From Pseudonocardia sp. ICBG1293 (GTDB taxonomy: Bacteria; Actinomycetota; Actinomycetes; Mycobacteriales; Pseudonocardiaceae), in contig NZ_JAHLEL010000008.1 of assembly GCF_020131355.1 (NCBI RefSeq), positions 186,001-250,000 of the forward strand: DNA of 64,000 bases, written 5' to 3'. How positions within the stretch are numbered: position 1 is the stretch's first letter; each line of letters starts with the position of its first letter. Positions 1-10,876 of this stretch are shown here, piece after piece. The position numbers were made by a program, and so were the translations under genes. A model generated the notes under the pieces. That model worked only from the letters and a program-made list of their open reading frames with translations, searched no databases and had not been told where the DNA came from.

Positions 1-816
1 CGATTGGTGAGCGACGAGCTGTGGGCGCTGGTGGAGCCGCTGCTGCCCAAGCCGCGCAAGCACAAGCGGGGACGGACAGGCCGTCCGCGGGTGCCGGATC
101 GGGCCGCTCTGGCCGGGATCGTGTTCGTGCTCAAGACCGGGATCAGCTGGAACGCGCTGCCCGCCGAGCTCGGCTGTGGGTCCGGAGTGACCTGCTGGCG
201 GCGGCTACGGCAGTGGCAGCAGGCCGGGGTCTGGGCCCAGCTGCACCGGGTGATGCTCGACCGCCTCGCCCAGCAGGGCCTGCTGGACTGGTCGCGGGCG
301 GCGGTGGACAGCGTGAGCGTGCGGGCCAAGCGCCGCGGCGAGGCCACCGGGCCCTCGCCGACCGATCGCGGGAAGGCGGGCAGCAAGTACCACGTGCTCT
401 GCGACCGAGGCGGGCTCCCGCTGCATGCGCTGGTCACCGGGGCGAACGCCCACGACAGTCGGATGCTCGCCCCGCTGCTGGACACCAACCCCGGCGTCCG
501 CGAACGGGCGGGACAGCCGGGGCGTCCGCGACGTCGGCCGGACAAGGTGCACGCCGACAAGGGCTACGACTATCCCCGCTGCCGCCGCTACCTGAGTGGG
601 CGTGGGATCGGGGTGCGGATCGCCCGGCGCGGGATCGAGGACTCCACCCGGCTCGGGCGGGTCCGCTGGGTCGTCGAGCGCACCATGTCCTGGCTGCTGG
701 ACTTCCGCCGCCTCGCGCTGCGCTACGACCGCGCCGAATCCACGATCACCGCGCTGTTATCGCTGGCCTGCGCCCTGATCTGCCACCGCCGCCTCACCAA
801 GCCGAAGCCGAAGTGA
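1..816 (+). CDS. IS5-family transposase (IS5-A copy 1), 5' end missing
   Basis: DDE transposase that cuts and joins the ends of the element. The first eight codons lie outside the window; the full copy at 49036-49875 encodes 279 residues. The N-terminal part (DELWALVEPLLP) is the DUF4096-type domain of IS5 transposases, and the catalytic core has D in AVDSVSV, D in ANAHDS and E in VVERTMSW. The end is KPKPK, one Lys-Pro unit shorter than in copy 2 at 42285-43130. The reading frame is intact, so the protein is probably functional if the left end is complete. Confidence 0.93.
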   Translation, partial: RLVSDELWALVEPLLPKPRKHKRGRTGRPRVPDRAALAGIVFVLKTGISWNALPAELGCGSGVTCWRRLRQWQQAGVWAQLHRVMLDRLAQQGLLDWSRAAVDSVSVRAKRRGEATGPSPTDRGKAGSKYHVLCDRGGLPLHALVTGANAHDSRMLAPLLDTNPGVRERAGQPGRPRRRPDKVHADKGYDYPRCRRYLSGRGIGVRIARRGIEDSTRLGRVRWVVERTMSWLLDFRRLALRYDRAESTITALLSLACALICHRRLTKPKPK

Positions 817-847
817 TGGTCGACCCAGCCCTCGCTGAGGCACTCGC

Positions 848-1441
848 CTACGAGGTCGGGGCCAGCGGCCGCCAGGCCAGCCACTCCAAGGCCCGGTCGG
901 CCTCGTCAGGGTCGAAGCGGTGCGGGTCGAACGGCCCGCCCGCCCACTCCAGGCGCTCGGCGCGGTCGGGATGGTCAGGGTCGGCGAGCACGGCCTGGAA
1001 GTCCTCATACCCCCCGATCCCGCCGACGTCCTCGGGCGGGCACGCCCCCTGCCCGGCGACGCATCGCGGATAGCACACTCCCGGCTCGACGGCCGCGACC
1101 GCCTCGACGGTGATCTCGTGGGCCCAGTTGTCACCGAAGTCGTAGACGTAACCGAACCGGTCACCAGCCTTGACCAGCCGAAACAGCTTCTCTTTCGTCT
1201 CGTCGGCGACATCCTGTCCGGGCCAGTCCGGGTCTGGGATCCCGTAGCGGCGCCCGACGATCTCGAACTCGTGCAGATGAGAGTTCGTCCAGCCCATCAC
1301 TGACTGCACCACCTCGTGTAACACCGCCAAGTCGACCTCGCCCGGCACCTGCACCCGACGCCGGACCGCCGGCACCACCTCGGTCAGGACGATCTCCAAC
1401 TCGAAAATCTTCGTCTTCTCAGACACACGAGGCGCGACCAT
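848..1441 (-). CDS. pRiA4b ORF-3-like passenger protein of IS5-A copy 1
   Basis: 197-residue protein of the plasmid pRiA4b ORF-3-like family, recognised from the start region (ELEIVLTEVVPAVRRRVQVPG), HEVVQSVMGWTNSHLHEFEI, the FGYVYDFGDNWAHEI block and the acidic tail region with YEDFQAVLADPDHP. Members are known as the second protein (TnpR) of IS1096, an unrelated IS family, where the role is unclear. Here the gene is convergent with an IS5-type transposase gene inside the same inverted repeats, 31 bp away, and is identical across three copies in the window. Function is unknown; a role in controlling transposition or binding DNA is inference. Confidence 0.85.
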   Translation of the reverse strand: MVAPRVSEKTKIFELEIVLTEVVPAVRRRVQVPGEVDLAVLHEVVQSVMGWTNSHLHEFEIVGRRYGIPDPDWPGQDVADETKEKLFRLVKAGDRFGYVYDFGDNWAHEITVEAVAAVEPGVCYPRCVAGQGACPPEDVGGIGGYEDFQAVLADPDHPDRAERLEWAGGPFDPHRFDPDEADRALEWLAWRPLAPTS

Positions 1442-1567
1442 CAGCCGATGCTGCCAGCCCCGCCGTCACCGGCAGAACCGGGCCCACCACTTCTGAAACG
1501 ACGTCTTAACGCGTTCGGGTGGTCACATCGCGTTGCGGTAGATCAACGCTGCGTAGATGTCGGCAGA

Positions 1568-2215
1568 TCAGGACTCGACCGCGGGACGACGGGCGTGCAG
1601 CCCCTCCTCCAGAGCGGTGGCGACCTCGGCCAGGTCGGCGAGCAGGTCCTGCATCCGATCGGCGGAGATCCCGACCGGCGCCGCGGCCAGCACCCAGGCG
1701 TCCTCGGCCCACAGCAGCTCGACGTCCTCGCCGACCGCGTCGCTGGCGTCGGCGACCCGCGGGGTCAGCAGCGGGCGGACGGCGTCGGCGTCGCTGACGA
1801 AGGCGTAGCGCTCCCCGACCGGCTCGAGCAGGTCCAGGCCGGCGTCGTCGGGCAGCGGCGCCGACGGCAGGCGCAGCTCGACGGCGGCGGGCAGCGACTC
1901 GTGCACCTGCACCGCGCACAGCACCGAGCTGATCCGGCCGGCCTGCTCGTGGTCGAAGGCGTAGGCCTTGCGCGGGCCGTCCGGCGTCGGGACGTCGCCC
2001 GAGACCAGGTTGCGGGCCACGCCGGGACCGCCCTGGTGGATCGTCCCGTAGCGCCAGCGGCTGGGCAGCACGGGATCGGACTCGAGGTACTCCCACTCCC
2101 GCATCGACGCCCAGCGGCGGCGGTCCCGGGTCGCGCCCCCGCGGAACCGGTCGAACAGCAGCAGACCGACGCCGACGACGATCGCGACGAGGGCGATGAC
2201 GAACCAGACCGACAT
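1568..2215 (-). CDS. hypothetical protein with one N-terminal membrane segment
   Basis: 215 residues. I do not recognise a family. The start chosen (MSVWFVIALVAIVVG) places one hydrophobic segment at residues 2-20, then a basic stretch (RDRRRW), so the remaining about 190 residues are likely cytoplasmic or a membrane-anchored soluble domain. A longer reading frame begins 17 codons upstream but adds a non-conserved-looking stretch. The soluble part is rich in Asp, Ala and Leu. The gene stands alone: IS5-A lies 60 bp beyond its stop and the next minus-strand gene ends upstream of it at 2297 after an 81-bp gap. Confidence 0.7.
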   Translation of the reverse strand: MSVWFVIALVAIVVGVGLLLFDRFRGGATRDRRRWASMREWEYLESDPVLPSRWRYGTIHQGGPGVARNLVSGDVPTPDGPRKAYAFDHEQAGRISSVLCAVQVHESLPAAVELRLPSAPLPDDAGLDLLEPVGERYAFVSDADAVRPLLTPRVADASDAVGEDVELLWAEDAWVLAAAPVGISADRMQDLLADLAEVATALEEGLHARRPAVES

Positions 2216-2296
2216 GCCGGGCAGCGTAGTCCCGGCAGCCCCCGTGCAGTGGTAACGCCACGGCACGGACGTGCACGTTCGGCCCGGTCGGGGAGC

Positions 2297-3162
2297 TCAG
2301 CCGGGGGACTGTCCGTCCCACTCCGCCGCCGTGGCCCGGCGGGCCGCGTCGTTCTTGCCGTGCTCCAGCACGATGTCCTGCCCCCGGGTCACCGTCTCCT
2401 CGACGACCTCCCGCGTCGCCGGCGTCGCCATGCCGGGCAGCAGACCGGTCCGCATGGTGTCCTCCAGCCTGCGTGCGACCGCGCTCGCCTTCTCCAGCAG
2501 AGCGACGACCTCGTCGACCCGGCGCACGACGGTGCGGGAGAGGTCGACGGCGTCGAGGACGAGGACCGCGATGCCGACCGGAGCGGCGAGCCGGCGGTGA
2601 CGGCCGCACCCGCGGCCCACGCGAGCAGCTTCGGGACCAGCCACACGACGAACTCGGCGATGAGGTCACGCACGATCGCCCGCTCGGTGCCGACGACGGA
2701 CGCCGAGGTCAGCACGACGTCGGCGACGCCGTGGGCGGTCTCGGACAGTCGTCGCGCGGCCTCGACCCGGGTACCGGCTGCCCCGTGGAACGCGTCCCCT
2801 GCGGTCCCGGTCCAGGCGTCCGGGGCCGCCAGGACGGTCTCGATCTCCGGCAGGAGGGTGGCCAGCTCGCGGGAGATCTGGTGCCAGTCCTGCGCCCGGG
2901 CCTCGATCTGGCGGGCGTCACCACAGAGCCGGTCGAGGGGCTCGCGCAGGAAGGCGAAGTGCTCGATCGCCCATCCGACCCCGGCCGTCCCGAGCTCCTG
3001 CAACGGGTCGGCGACCATGCCGAGCGCGTCGAGCCCGGCCACGGTGGCGGCGACGCCGACGCCGTCCTGTTCCCCGGCCGCCTTCCCGACGTCCTCGATC
3101 GAGGAGAACACGCCCGCCCCGTCGAGGGGGCCCGGCCCCTCGACCTCCACCGGCGCCGTCAC
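2297..3162 (-). pseudogene. helical WXG100-associated protein, reading frame broken by an apparent 1-base deletion
   Basis: Starts with GTG overlapping the stop of the upstream gene (GTGA). Residues 1 to about 190 run in one frame (VEVEGPGPLDGAGVFSS... to AWAAGAAVTAG), then the sensible continuation (LAAPVGIAVLVLDAVDLS...) lies in another frame and stops at 2297. The switch is near 2585-2597, where one missing base in a G/C-rich run would explain it. The protein is mainly Ala-rich helices with a WTG in a WXG-like turn (PDAWTGTAGDAF) and a hydrophobic segment near the break. Its place after a YbaB-like and a WXG-like gene suggests an ESX-type secreted or surface protein, which is inference. 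A sequencing error is possible. Confidence 0.6.
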
Positions 3163-3497
3163 CGCGGGCCACCGACCGGGGCCGGGGCGGGAGCGGGGTC
3201 GACGTCGAGAAAGGTCGCGGTCGTCCGGAGCTCGGTGTCGAGATAGGCCGCGGCGGCGTCCCGGGCGGCGGCCGCCAGCTCGTGCAGGCTCCCGGAGAGC
3301 GCGTCGAGCGCCTCGACACCGGCCCGCATCGCCGCGGTGGCGTCGGCGGCGAAGAACGCCCCGACGACGCCGTAGGCGCCGCTGTCGAGCTCGGCCGCGG
3401 AGGGGCGCATCCCGGCGACGGCGGAGCCCGCGTCGTCGAGGACGCCGGCACCGGCCGAGACCGTGTCGGGGACGACGCGGAAGCCCGCGGAGGTCAC
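3159..3497 (-). CDS. WXG100/ESX-1 secretion-associated-like small helical protein
   Basis: 112 residues with GTG start overlapping the stop of the YbaB-like gene by GTGA, and its own stop overlapping the next start in the same way, so the three genes are probably one translationally coupled operon. The composition (long Ala-rich helix, GAFFAADATAAMRAGVEALDAL) and size resemble the ESX-type type VII secretion substrates with DUF2580-like fold that sit downstream of YbaB/EbfC proteins in Pseudonocardiaceae. There is no clear WXG triplet. Role in secretion is inference from size, helicity and context. Confidence 0.65.
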   Translation of the reverse strand: MTSAGFRVVPDTVSAGAGVLDDAGSAVAGMRPSAAELDSGAYGVVGAFFAADATAAMRAGVEALDALSGSLHELAAAARDAAAAYLDTELRTTATFLDVDPAPAPAPVGGPR

Positions 3498-3826
3498 CGC
3501 CCGCCCTCCGCCGTGAGCGGCGCCATGATCCGCTCCACCTGCGCGGCCGCATCGGCCGCGGCCTCCCGGCTCAGCCGCAGGACCGTCTCGGCGAGCCGGG
3601 CCCGCGGCATCTCCTCGGCACGCACGCCGAACTGCAGGTCGGACAGGCTGCCGGACGGGTCGACGGTGACCACGACCGCACCGTCGCGGGTGCGTGCGGT
3701 CGCGGTCACCGTCGCGACCCGGTCCCGGGCCTGCTCGGCCCGGACCCGGATCGTCTCGATGCGGGTGCGGTACTCGTCCAGCCAGGTCCGCCCTGCGGTC
3801 GGCTGCTCGGCGGTGAAGGGCTCCAT
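3494..3826 (-). CDS. YbaB/EbfC-family DNA-binding-like protein
   Basis: 110 residues. The central part (AVVVTVDPSGSLSDLQFG) is the beta-strand core typical of YbaB/EbfC nucleoid-associated proteins, followed by a long helix (AETVLRLSREAAADAAAQVERIM). Start ATG at 3826; a longer upstream reading frame overlaps clpB and is a shadow. In actinomycetes, stand-alone YbaB-like genes commonly precede WXG100-like genes, as here; whether this one binds DNA or acts as a secretion partner is not shown by the sequence. Confidence 0.75.
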   Translation of the reverse strand: MEPFTAEQPTAGRTWLDEYRTRIETIRVRAEQARDRVATVTATARTRDGAVVVTVDPSGSLSDLQFGVRAEEMPRARLAETVLRLSREAAADAAAQVERIMAPLTAEGGR

Positions 3827-3876
3827 GGCCGGAGACCATGGCGCGCACCGCCGGGGCCCGTGGGCGAACCGGTGGA

Positions 3877-6510
<2,634 letters not shown>

Positions 6511-6629
6511 GCTCCGCGTTCCTCCCGGTCCTTCTGAGGTAGTGGGTCCGTGGTGGGGGCGGCACCCCGGGCCGCTGCTCCACAGTCTGCCCGGTCGACG
6601 CGCCTCTCGACAGGATCAACCGCAGAAAA

Positions 6630-6650
6630 GTTGAGTCCATTCCGCTCAAC
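6630..6650 (-). promoter_or_regulatory. HAIR operator (HspR site) upstream of clpB
   Basis: Inverted repeat GTTGAGT-N7-GCTCAAC. The HAIR consensus bound by HspR is CTTGAGT-N7-ACTCAAG; each arm here matches six of seven or five of seven positions and keeps the spacing. It lies about 120 bp upstream of the clpB start and close to the TTGAGT that could also serve as a -35 hexamer. Confidence 0.85.
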
Positions 6651-6760
6651 ACGGAAGTTTTCCCGGGAACGACCGCGGCCCGCCCGGAGGGTTCCGGACG
6701 GGCCGAGGAGTGGGGCGGGTGGTGGGGGCGGCGCGGCCCGAGGGGTGCCCGCGGTCGGGC

Positions 6761-7594
6761 TCAGCGGCCGGACGGGCGGCGCCGCAGCGTCCGCGAGGCC
6801 CCCGCGCCGAGATGGGTCGTGCTCGGGAACCGGCGGCGGGCGGGCCGCGGCACCTGCGGCTCGGTCCCCCGGGCGCCGAAGAAGTCGCCACCCTTGCGGG
6901 CCGGGTCGTCGGTGCCCCAGGCACGCCGCTGAGTCACCCGCTCCATCCGCGGGATGTGCTTGCGGCAGTGGATGTAGGCCTCCTCGACGTCGACGACCAC
7001 CCAGCGCTCGGCGCGGCGACCCGCGGCGTGGTCGCGGGCCCCGCCGGGATAGGCGGCCCGGAAGGCGTCGTCGTCCATGACCCGTGCACGGCCGTTGACG
7101 TGCAGCCCGATCAGCGACTCGGTGAAGTCCACCATCAGGATCCCGACGTGCGGGTTCTCCACCAGGTTGCCGAGGCTGGCGTACACCCCGTTGCCGCGGT
7201 ACTCGGGGTAGGCCAGCGTGTACGGGTCCAGGACGTGCAGGAACCCGGGCGGGCCCGCCCGCAGCGAGCTGTCGCACTCGCCGTGCGCGTCGGACGTCGC
7301 GACGAACGCCATCTCCATCCGCCCGACGAACTCGATCATCCGGGGCAGCAGCCGGTCGCGGAGCTGGTCGTCGTAGAACCGGTCGGCCCGGTCGGTGCTG
7401 CCCACCTCGGCCTGCAGCGCGTGCTCACCGGCCGAGCCGGGCCGGTGCGTCACCTCCGCGCCACCGACCACCTCCGGGACACCGACCGCGCCGGCGGCGG
7501 ACGTGTCGCGCTCCGGGGCCTCGGGGACGGGGACCGGCGACCCGGCCGGACGGTCCCGTCCGGGGAGGACGACGGCGGGGGTTCGCAACGGCAC
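6761..7594 (-). CDS. pyridoxamine 5'-phosphate oxidase-family (FMN-binding split barrel) protein
   Basis: 277 residues. Residues about 70-235 form the split-barrel fold: FYDDQLRDRLLPRMIEFVGRMEMAFVATSDAHGECDSSLRAG, then GVYASLGNLVENPHVGILMVDF and LHVNGRARV, the usual FMN and subunit-contact region, and AYIHCRKHIPRM. This matches the group often annotated as pyridoxamine oxidase-related or flavin-nucleotide-binding protein in actinomycetes. The C-terminal 40 residues are basic and low complexity. An earlier start adds about 65 poorly structured residues, so the true start may be further in. Substrate unknown. It is divergent from the flavohaemoprotein gene across 315 bp. Confidence 0.82.
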   Translation of the reverse strand: MPLRTPAVVLPGRDRPAGSPVPVPEAPERDTSAAGAVGVPEVVGGAEVTHRPGSAGEHALQAEVGSTDRADRFYDDQLRDRLLPRMIEFVGRMEMAFVATSDAHGECDSSLRAGPPGFLHVLDPYTLAYPEYRGNGVYASLGNLVENPHVGILMVDFTESLIGLHVNGRARVMDDDAFRAAYPGGARDHAAGRRAERWVVVDVEEAYIHCRKHIPRMERVTQRRAWGTDDPARKGGDFFGARGTEPQVPRPARRRFPSTTHLGAGASRTLRRRPSGR

Positions 7595-7909
7595 GCGACA
7601 ACCGTGCCATCCGGCGCGGCCAGGACCAAACGATCATCGCTCCGACCGGCCGGGGGACACGCCACGTCGGCATTCCGCGCGATGGGCGCTATCCTGACCA
7701 CGGCGCCACCCACGCCATGACGAGTGACTGCCGTCCCCGAACGGATGATGAGTGACCATGCGTGCCCGCTCACCACACCCTGGTGAGTCGGTCGGCGTAC
7801 GCCGTTCCGGCGGATGGAGTCGTTCGCGTACCCTAACCGGCGGAACACGGGCGTCGACGCCCGGTGTCACCGCGGCACGGAGCACGACCGAGGAGAGTGT
7901 CCGCCAGGC
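7595..7909. other. intergenic region between divergent genes, 315 bp
   Basis: Holds the promoters of the FMN-protein gene (leftward) and of the flavohaemoprotein gene (rightward), but I cannot point to convincing -10/-35 pairs. It contains short AT-richer patches (for example near 7735-7760) that stand out from the surrounding GC. No clear operator, hairpin or small reading frame was found. Confidence 0.5.
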
Positions 7910-9082
7910 ATGACTGCTGACCAGCTGATCGCCGGCGACGTCGCCCCGCCGCGACGCCCCGCCTCGGAGGCGGCCCGCACCGTCGAGCTCATCCGGACCA
8001 GCTTCGCCCTCGTCGAGCCGGAAGCCGAGGAGATCGGCAAGCACTTCTACGCCACGCTGTTCAGCGCGGCGCCCGAGACGCGCGACCTGTTCCCCGTGAA
8101 CATGGAGGTGCAGCGCAGTCGGCTGCTGCGCGCCCTCGTGCACGTGGTGCAGATGGTCGACCAGCCCGACGACCTGGTCCCGTTCCTGCAGCAGCTGGGC
8201 CGCGACCACCGCAAGTTCGGCGTGCTGTCCCAGCACTACGACGCGGTCGGCACCGCGCTGCTCTCGGCGATCGCCACGTTCGCGGGCGACAACTGGGCCC
8301 CGGAGATAGAGAAGGCCTGGGTGGGCGCCTACGGCATCGTCTCCGACGCGATGCAGCAGGCCGCCGCGGCCGAACGCGGTCCGGCCTCCTGGCTGGGCCG
8401 GGTCGTCGAGCACCGCCGGATCGGCTGGGACCTGGCCGTCGTCACCGTCGCCACCGACCAGCCGGTGCCCTACCAGGCCGGGCAGTACGTCTCGGTGGAG
8501 ACACCGCACCGCCCGCGTCTGTGGCGCTACCTGTCCCCGGCGAACGCCCCGCGCCGCGACGGGACGATCCAGTTCCACGTCCGCGCGGTCGAGGGCGGCT
8601 GGGTCAGCCGCGCGATCGTCGCGCACAGCCGGGTCGGCGAGACCTGGCGGATCGGCTCGCCGATGGGCCGCATGGCCGTCCCGCAGAACACCCGGCGGGA
8701 GCTGCTGATGGTGGCGGGCGGGACCGGCGTCGCCCCGATGAAGGCACTGCTCGACGAGGTGGGCAGGCGCCCCCAGCCGCCCCGCACCCAGGTGTTCGTC
8801 GGCGGTCGCACCTGGGACGACCTGTACGACTTCACCTCGCTGCGCAAGCTGTCCTACAACTACCCGTGGCTCGACGTGATCCCGGTCGTGGAGTACGAGG
8901 ACGAGCCCTCCGGAGCCGAGACCGGCACCCTCGCCGACGTCGTCACCCGGTTCGGCGCGTGGAGCGACCACGACGTCCTGGTCTGCGGGTCGCCGTCGAT
9001 GATCCGCTCCACGGTGTCGCGGATGCTGGTCGCGGGTACGCCGCTCGACCGCATCACCTACGACCCGTTCACGATGGACTGA
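7910..9082 (+). CDS. flavohaemoprotein-like globin/FAD/NAD reductase
   Basis: 390 residues. Globin domain about residues 20-150 with the usual helix pattern (SFALVEPEAEEIGKHFYATLF, proximal region with LGRDHRKFGV), FAD-binding domain about 160-260 with WRYLSPAN (RxYS type motif) and NAD(P)-binding domain from about 265 with VAGGTGVAPMKALLDE and the tail region YDPFTMD. Such enzymes oxidise nitric oxide to nitrate using NAD(P)H in the cytoplasm. The ATG at 7910 is chosen because the upstream extension of the frame is not globin-like. It ends 70 bp before a convergent gene, with a strong hairpin between. The globin active-site residues should be checked before assuming NO dioxygenase activity. 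Confidence 0.88.
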   Translation: MTADQLIAGDVAPPRRPASEAARTVELIRTSFALVEPEAEEIGKHFYATLFSAAPETRDLFPVNMEVQRSRLLRALVHVVQMVDQPDDLVPFLQQLGRDHRKFGVLSQHYDAVGTALLSAIATFAGDNWAPEIEKAWVGAYGIVSDAMQQAAAAERGPASWLGRVVEHRRIGWDLAVVTVATDQPVPYQAGQYVSVETPHRPRLWRYLSPANAPRRDGTIQFHVRAVEGGWVSRAIVAHSRVGETWRIGSPMGRMAVPQNTRRELLMVAGGTGVAPMKALLDEVGRRPQPPRTQVFVGGRTWDDLYDFTSLRKLSYNYPWLDVIPVVEYEDEPSGAETGTLADVVTRFGAWSDHDVLVCGSPSMIRSTVSRMLVAGTPLDRITYDPFTMD

Positions 9083-9097
9083 GCGGGCCCGCACGCC

Positions 9098-9136
9098 ACG
9101 GCGGCCGTCCTCCCGCACCGGGAGGGCGGCCGCCGT
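9098..9136. terminator. bidirectional hairpin terminator
   Basis: Inverted repeat with arms starting ACGGCGGCCG and CCTCCC, loop GCACC, arms closing GGGAGG and CGGCCGCCGT, between the convergent flavohaemoprotein and TauD-like genes. It has no T run, as usual in high-GC actinobacteria. Confidence 0.75.
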
Positions 9137-9151
9137 CGTTGCGGGGCGCGG

Positions 9152-9961
9152 TCAGAACGCCTCGGTGGTGCGCACCGACAGCACGTGCAGCTCACGGCGG
9201 CCGGTGAACGCGTCGCGCCCGTGCAGGAAGCGGTAGTTGTCGAGGACCAGCAGGTCCCCGCTCTCCAGCCGGAACCGCGGCGCCGCGTCGAACGCGGTGG
9301 CGAGCAGGTCGGCGTAGTCCTCGATGTGGGCGAGGTGGCTGTCCCAGTACGGCTCACGGGGGACCGGCAGTGCGTAGTCGCTCGCCCGGACGGCACGCCG
9401 GCCACCACGGGTGTGCTCGACCATGCGGCGCAGCAGCGGGGTCGACGGCACACCGCGCGGCGGGTTCGTCCGGCTGCCGAAGAAGTCCACGTCGCAGCCG
9501 GTCAGGAACCCGTGCAGCGACGGGTGCTCGGTCGCGAGCCGGTCGGCCAGCGCGTAGCCGTCGACGAGCACCGAGTCGCCCCCGGACGGCGCCGGGGACG
9601 TGCAGTGCATGAACAGGAAGTCCTCGTCGGGGTCGCGCAGCCGTACGGTGCGCCCGTGCACGTCGGCCTCGAGGAACGCGCCGTCGTTGTGCAGGCCGAG
9701 GACCGGCGAGTCGGTCCCGCCCTGTGGCCGGATGCCGAACAGCTCGCGCAGCCGCCCGCCGAGCAGGGTGGCCGCGGCGACGACCATCGCCTCCGGGTCG
9801 GGGCCCGCGCCGGGGATCCGGACGACGCCGTCGCGGGCCAGCACCTCCCGGGCCTCGCCGAGCGCCGCCGCGCGGGGCACGACCCCGGTCTCGTCCACCA
9901 GGCTCTTGAGCTCCGGTCGCGCCTCGCCCCTGCGCCGTCCGTCGGTTCCGGTCATCGCCAC
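9152..9961 (-). CDS. TauD/TfdA-family 2-oxoglutarate/Fe(II) oxygenase-like protein
   Basis: 269 residues. Jelly-roll oxygenase of the TauD/TfdA type, with the H-x-D iron motif in GLHNDGAFLE (about residue 90) and the distal region LLVLDNYRFLHGRDAF that supplies the last His, followed by an Arg (RREL) expected to bind 2-oxoglutarate. It is the last gene of a minus-strand operon with a substrate-binding protein and two permeases; the gap to the permease is 57 bp. Substrate unknown. Family members oxidise taurine, carboxylic acids or build isonitrile and hydroxy groups in metallophores, so a role in processing the imported compound is a reasonable inference only. Confidence 0.82.
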   Translation of the reverse strand: MAMTGTDGRRRGEARPELKSLVDETGVVPRAAALGEAREVLARDGVVRIPGAGPDPEAMVVAAATLLGGRLRELFGIRPQGGTDSPVLGLHNDGAFLEADVHGRTVRLRDPDEDFLFMHCTSPAPSGGDSVLVDGYALADRLATEHPSLHGFLTGCDVDFFGSRTNPPRGVPSTPLLRRMVEHTRGGRRAVRASDYALPVPREPYWDSHLAHIEDYADLLATAFDAAPRFRLESGDLLVLDNYRFLHGRDAFTGRRELHVLSVRTTEAF

Positions 9962-10018
9962 GACGTACCTCCTGCCGTTCGTCCGTACTCGCAGCAGTCT
10001 GGCACGAACGAAGCGATG

Positions 10019-10876
10019 TCAGAACTGTCCGGTCGGACCGGTCGTCCACCGGCGTTCCAGCCCGCGGCCCAGCGAGGTGACGAGCAGCGCCGTCCCGACG
10101 ACGGCCAGCGCCGGCAGCAGGACGAGCTGCGGGGCGTTGAACAGGAACTGCCGCCCGTCGGCGAGCATCGCCCCCCACTCCGGGGTGGGTGGCTGCGGGC
10201 CGAGCCCGAGGAACGACAGCCCCGCCACGGTGAGCAGGACGTTCGCGAACCGCAGGCACAGGTGCGACAGCAGAGGCCGGGCGAGGTTTGGCAGGACGTG
10301 CCGGAAGGCGATCCGCAGCGGGCCGGCGCCGACGGCGACGGCTCCCTCGACGTACTCGCGGGCGCGTTCGCGGACCACGAGCTGGTAGGTGAGCCGGGCG
10401 AACGGCGTCCAGCCCGCGATGACGATCGCGACGAGCAGCGACCACACGCCGGGGGCCCCGCCGGAGGCGGCGACCACGACGAGCCCGATGAGCACGGCCG
10501 GGATCGCGACGAGGACGTCGATCGTGCGCTGGAACAGCTGCCCGAGCGCGCGCCCGCACCAGGCGGCGAGCACGCCGAGGACCGTCCCGATCCCTGCGCA
10601 CAGCGCCAGCGCGACCAGGGTGAACCCGACCGAGAGCCGGGCCCCGACGGCGAGCCGGGCGAGCACGTCCCGGCCCAGCTGGTCGGTGCCGAGCGGGTGC
10701 GCGGCCGACGGTCCGGCGAAGCGGTGGGACAGGTCGTTGGCGACCGGGTCGAGCGGCAGCAGGGCGACCACGACCAGCAGCCCGAGCAGGGTCAACGCCC
10801 CCACCTGCAGCAGCGCGGCGCGCCGGGCCCCGCGCGCGGGGACGCCCGCCGGGCGGGCCAGGACGGACGCGGTCAC
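10019..10876 (-). CDS. ABC transporter permease, DppC/OppC-type
   Basis: 285 residues. Inner membrane permease of the peptide/nickel/opine importer class, with about six membrane segments; the motif HPLGTDQLGRDVLARLAVGARLS is diagnostic of the DppC group, and the EAA loop appears around EYVEGAVAVGAGPLRIAFRHVLPN. GTG start overlaps the stop of the partner permease (GTGA), so the two are co-translated. No ATPase gene follows; the operon ends with a TauD-like oxygenase gene. ATP must come from subunits encoded elsewhere. Confidence 0.93.
   Translation of the reverse strand: MTASVLARPAGVPARGARRAALLQVGALTLLGLLVVVALLPLDPVANDLSHRFAGPSAAHPLGTDQLGRDVLARLAVGARLSVGFTLVALALCAGIGTVLGVLAAWCGRALGQLFQRTIDVLVAIPAVLIGLVVVAASGGAPGVWSLLVAIVIAGWTPFARLTYQLVVRERAREYVEGAVAVGAGPLRIAFRHVLPNLARPLLSHLCLRFANVLLTVAGLSFLGLGPQPPTPEWGAMLADGRQFLFNAPQLVLLPALAVVGTALLVTSLGRGLERRWTTGPTGQF

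Larger units (their letters stand above)
1..1505 (+). mobile_element. IS5-A copy 1 (IS5 family with passenger gene), left end outside window
   Basis: Copy of a 1,597-bp element seen complete at 48968-50564. Alignment with that copy shows that 92 bp of the left end lie before the window. The right end has the inverted repeat reading GACGTCGTTTCAGAAG inward, followed by TTA at 1506-1508. It carries a transposase gene (plus strand) and, convergent to it, a pRiA4b ORF-3-like gene (minus strand). It lies 60 bp beyond the stop of the next gene, so that gene's coding region is untouched. Confidence 0.95.
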
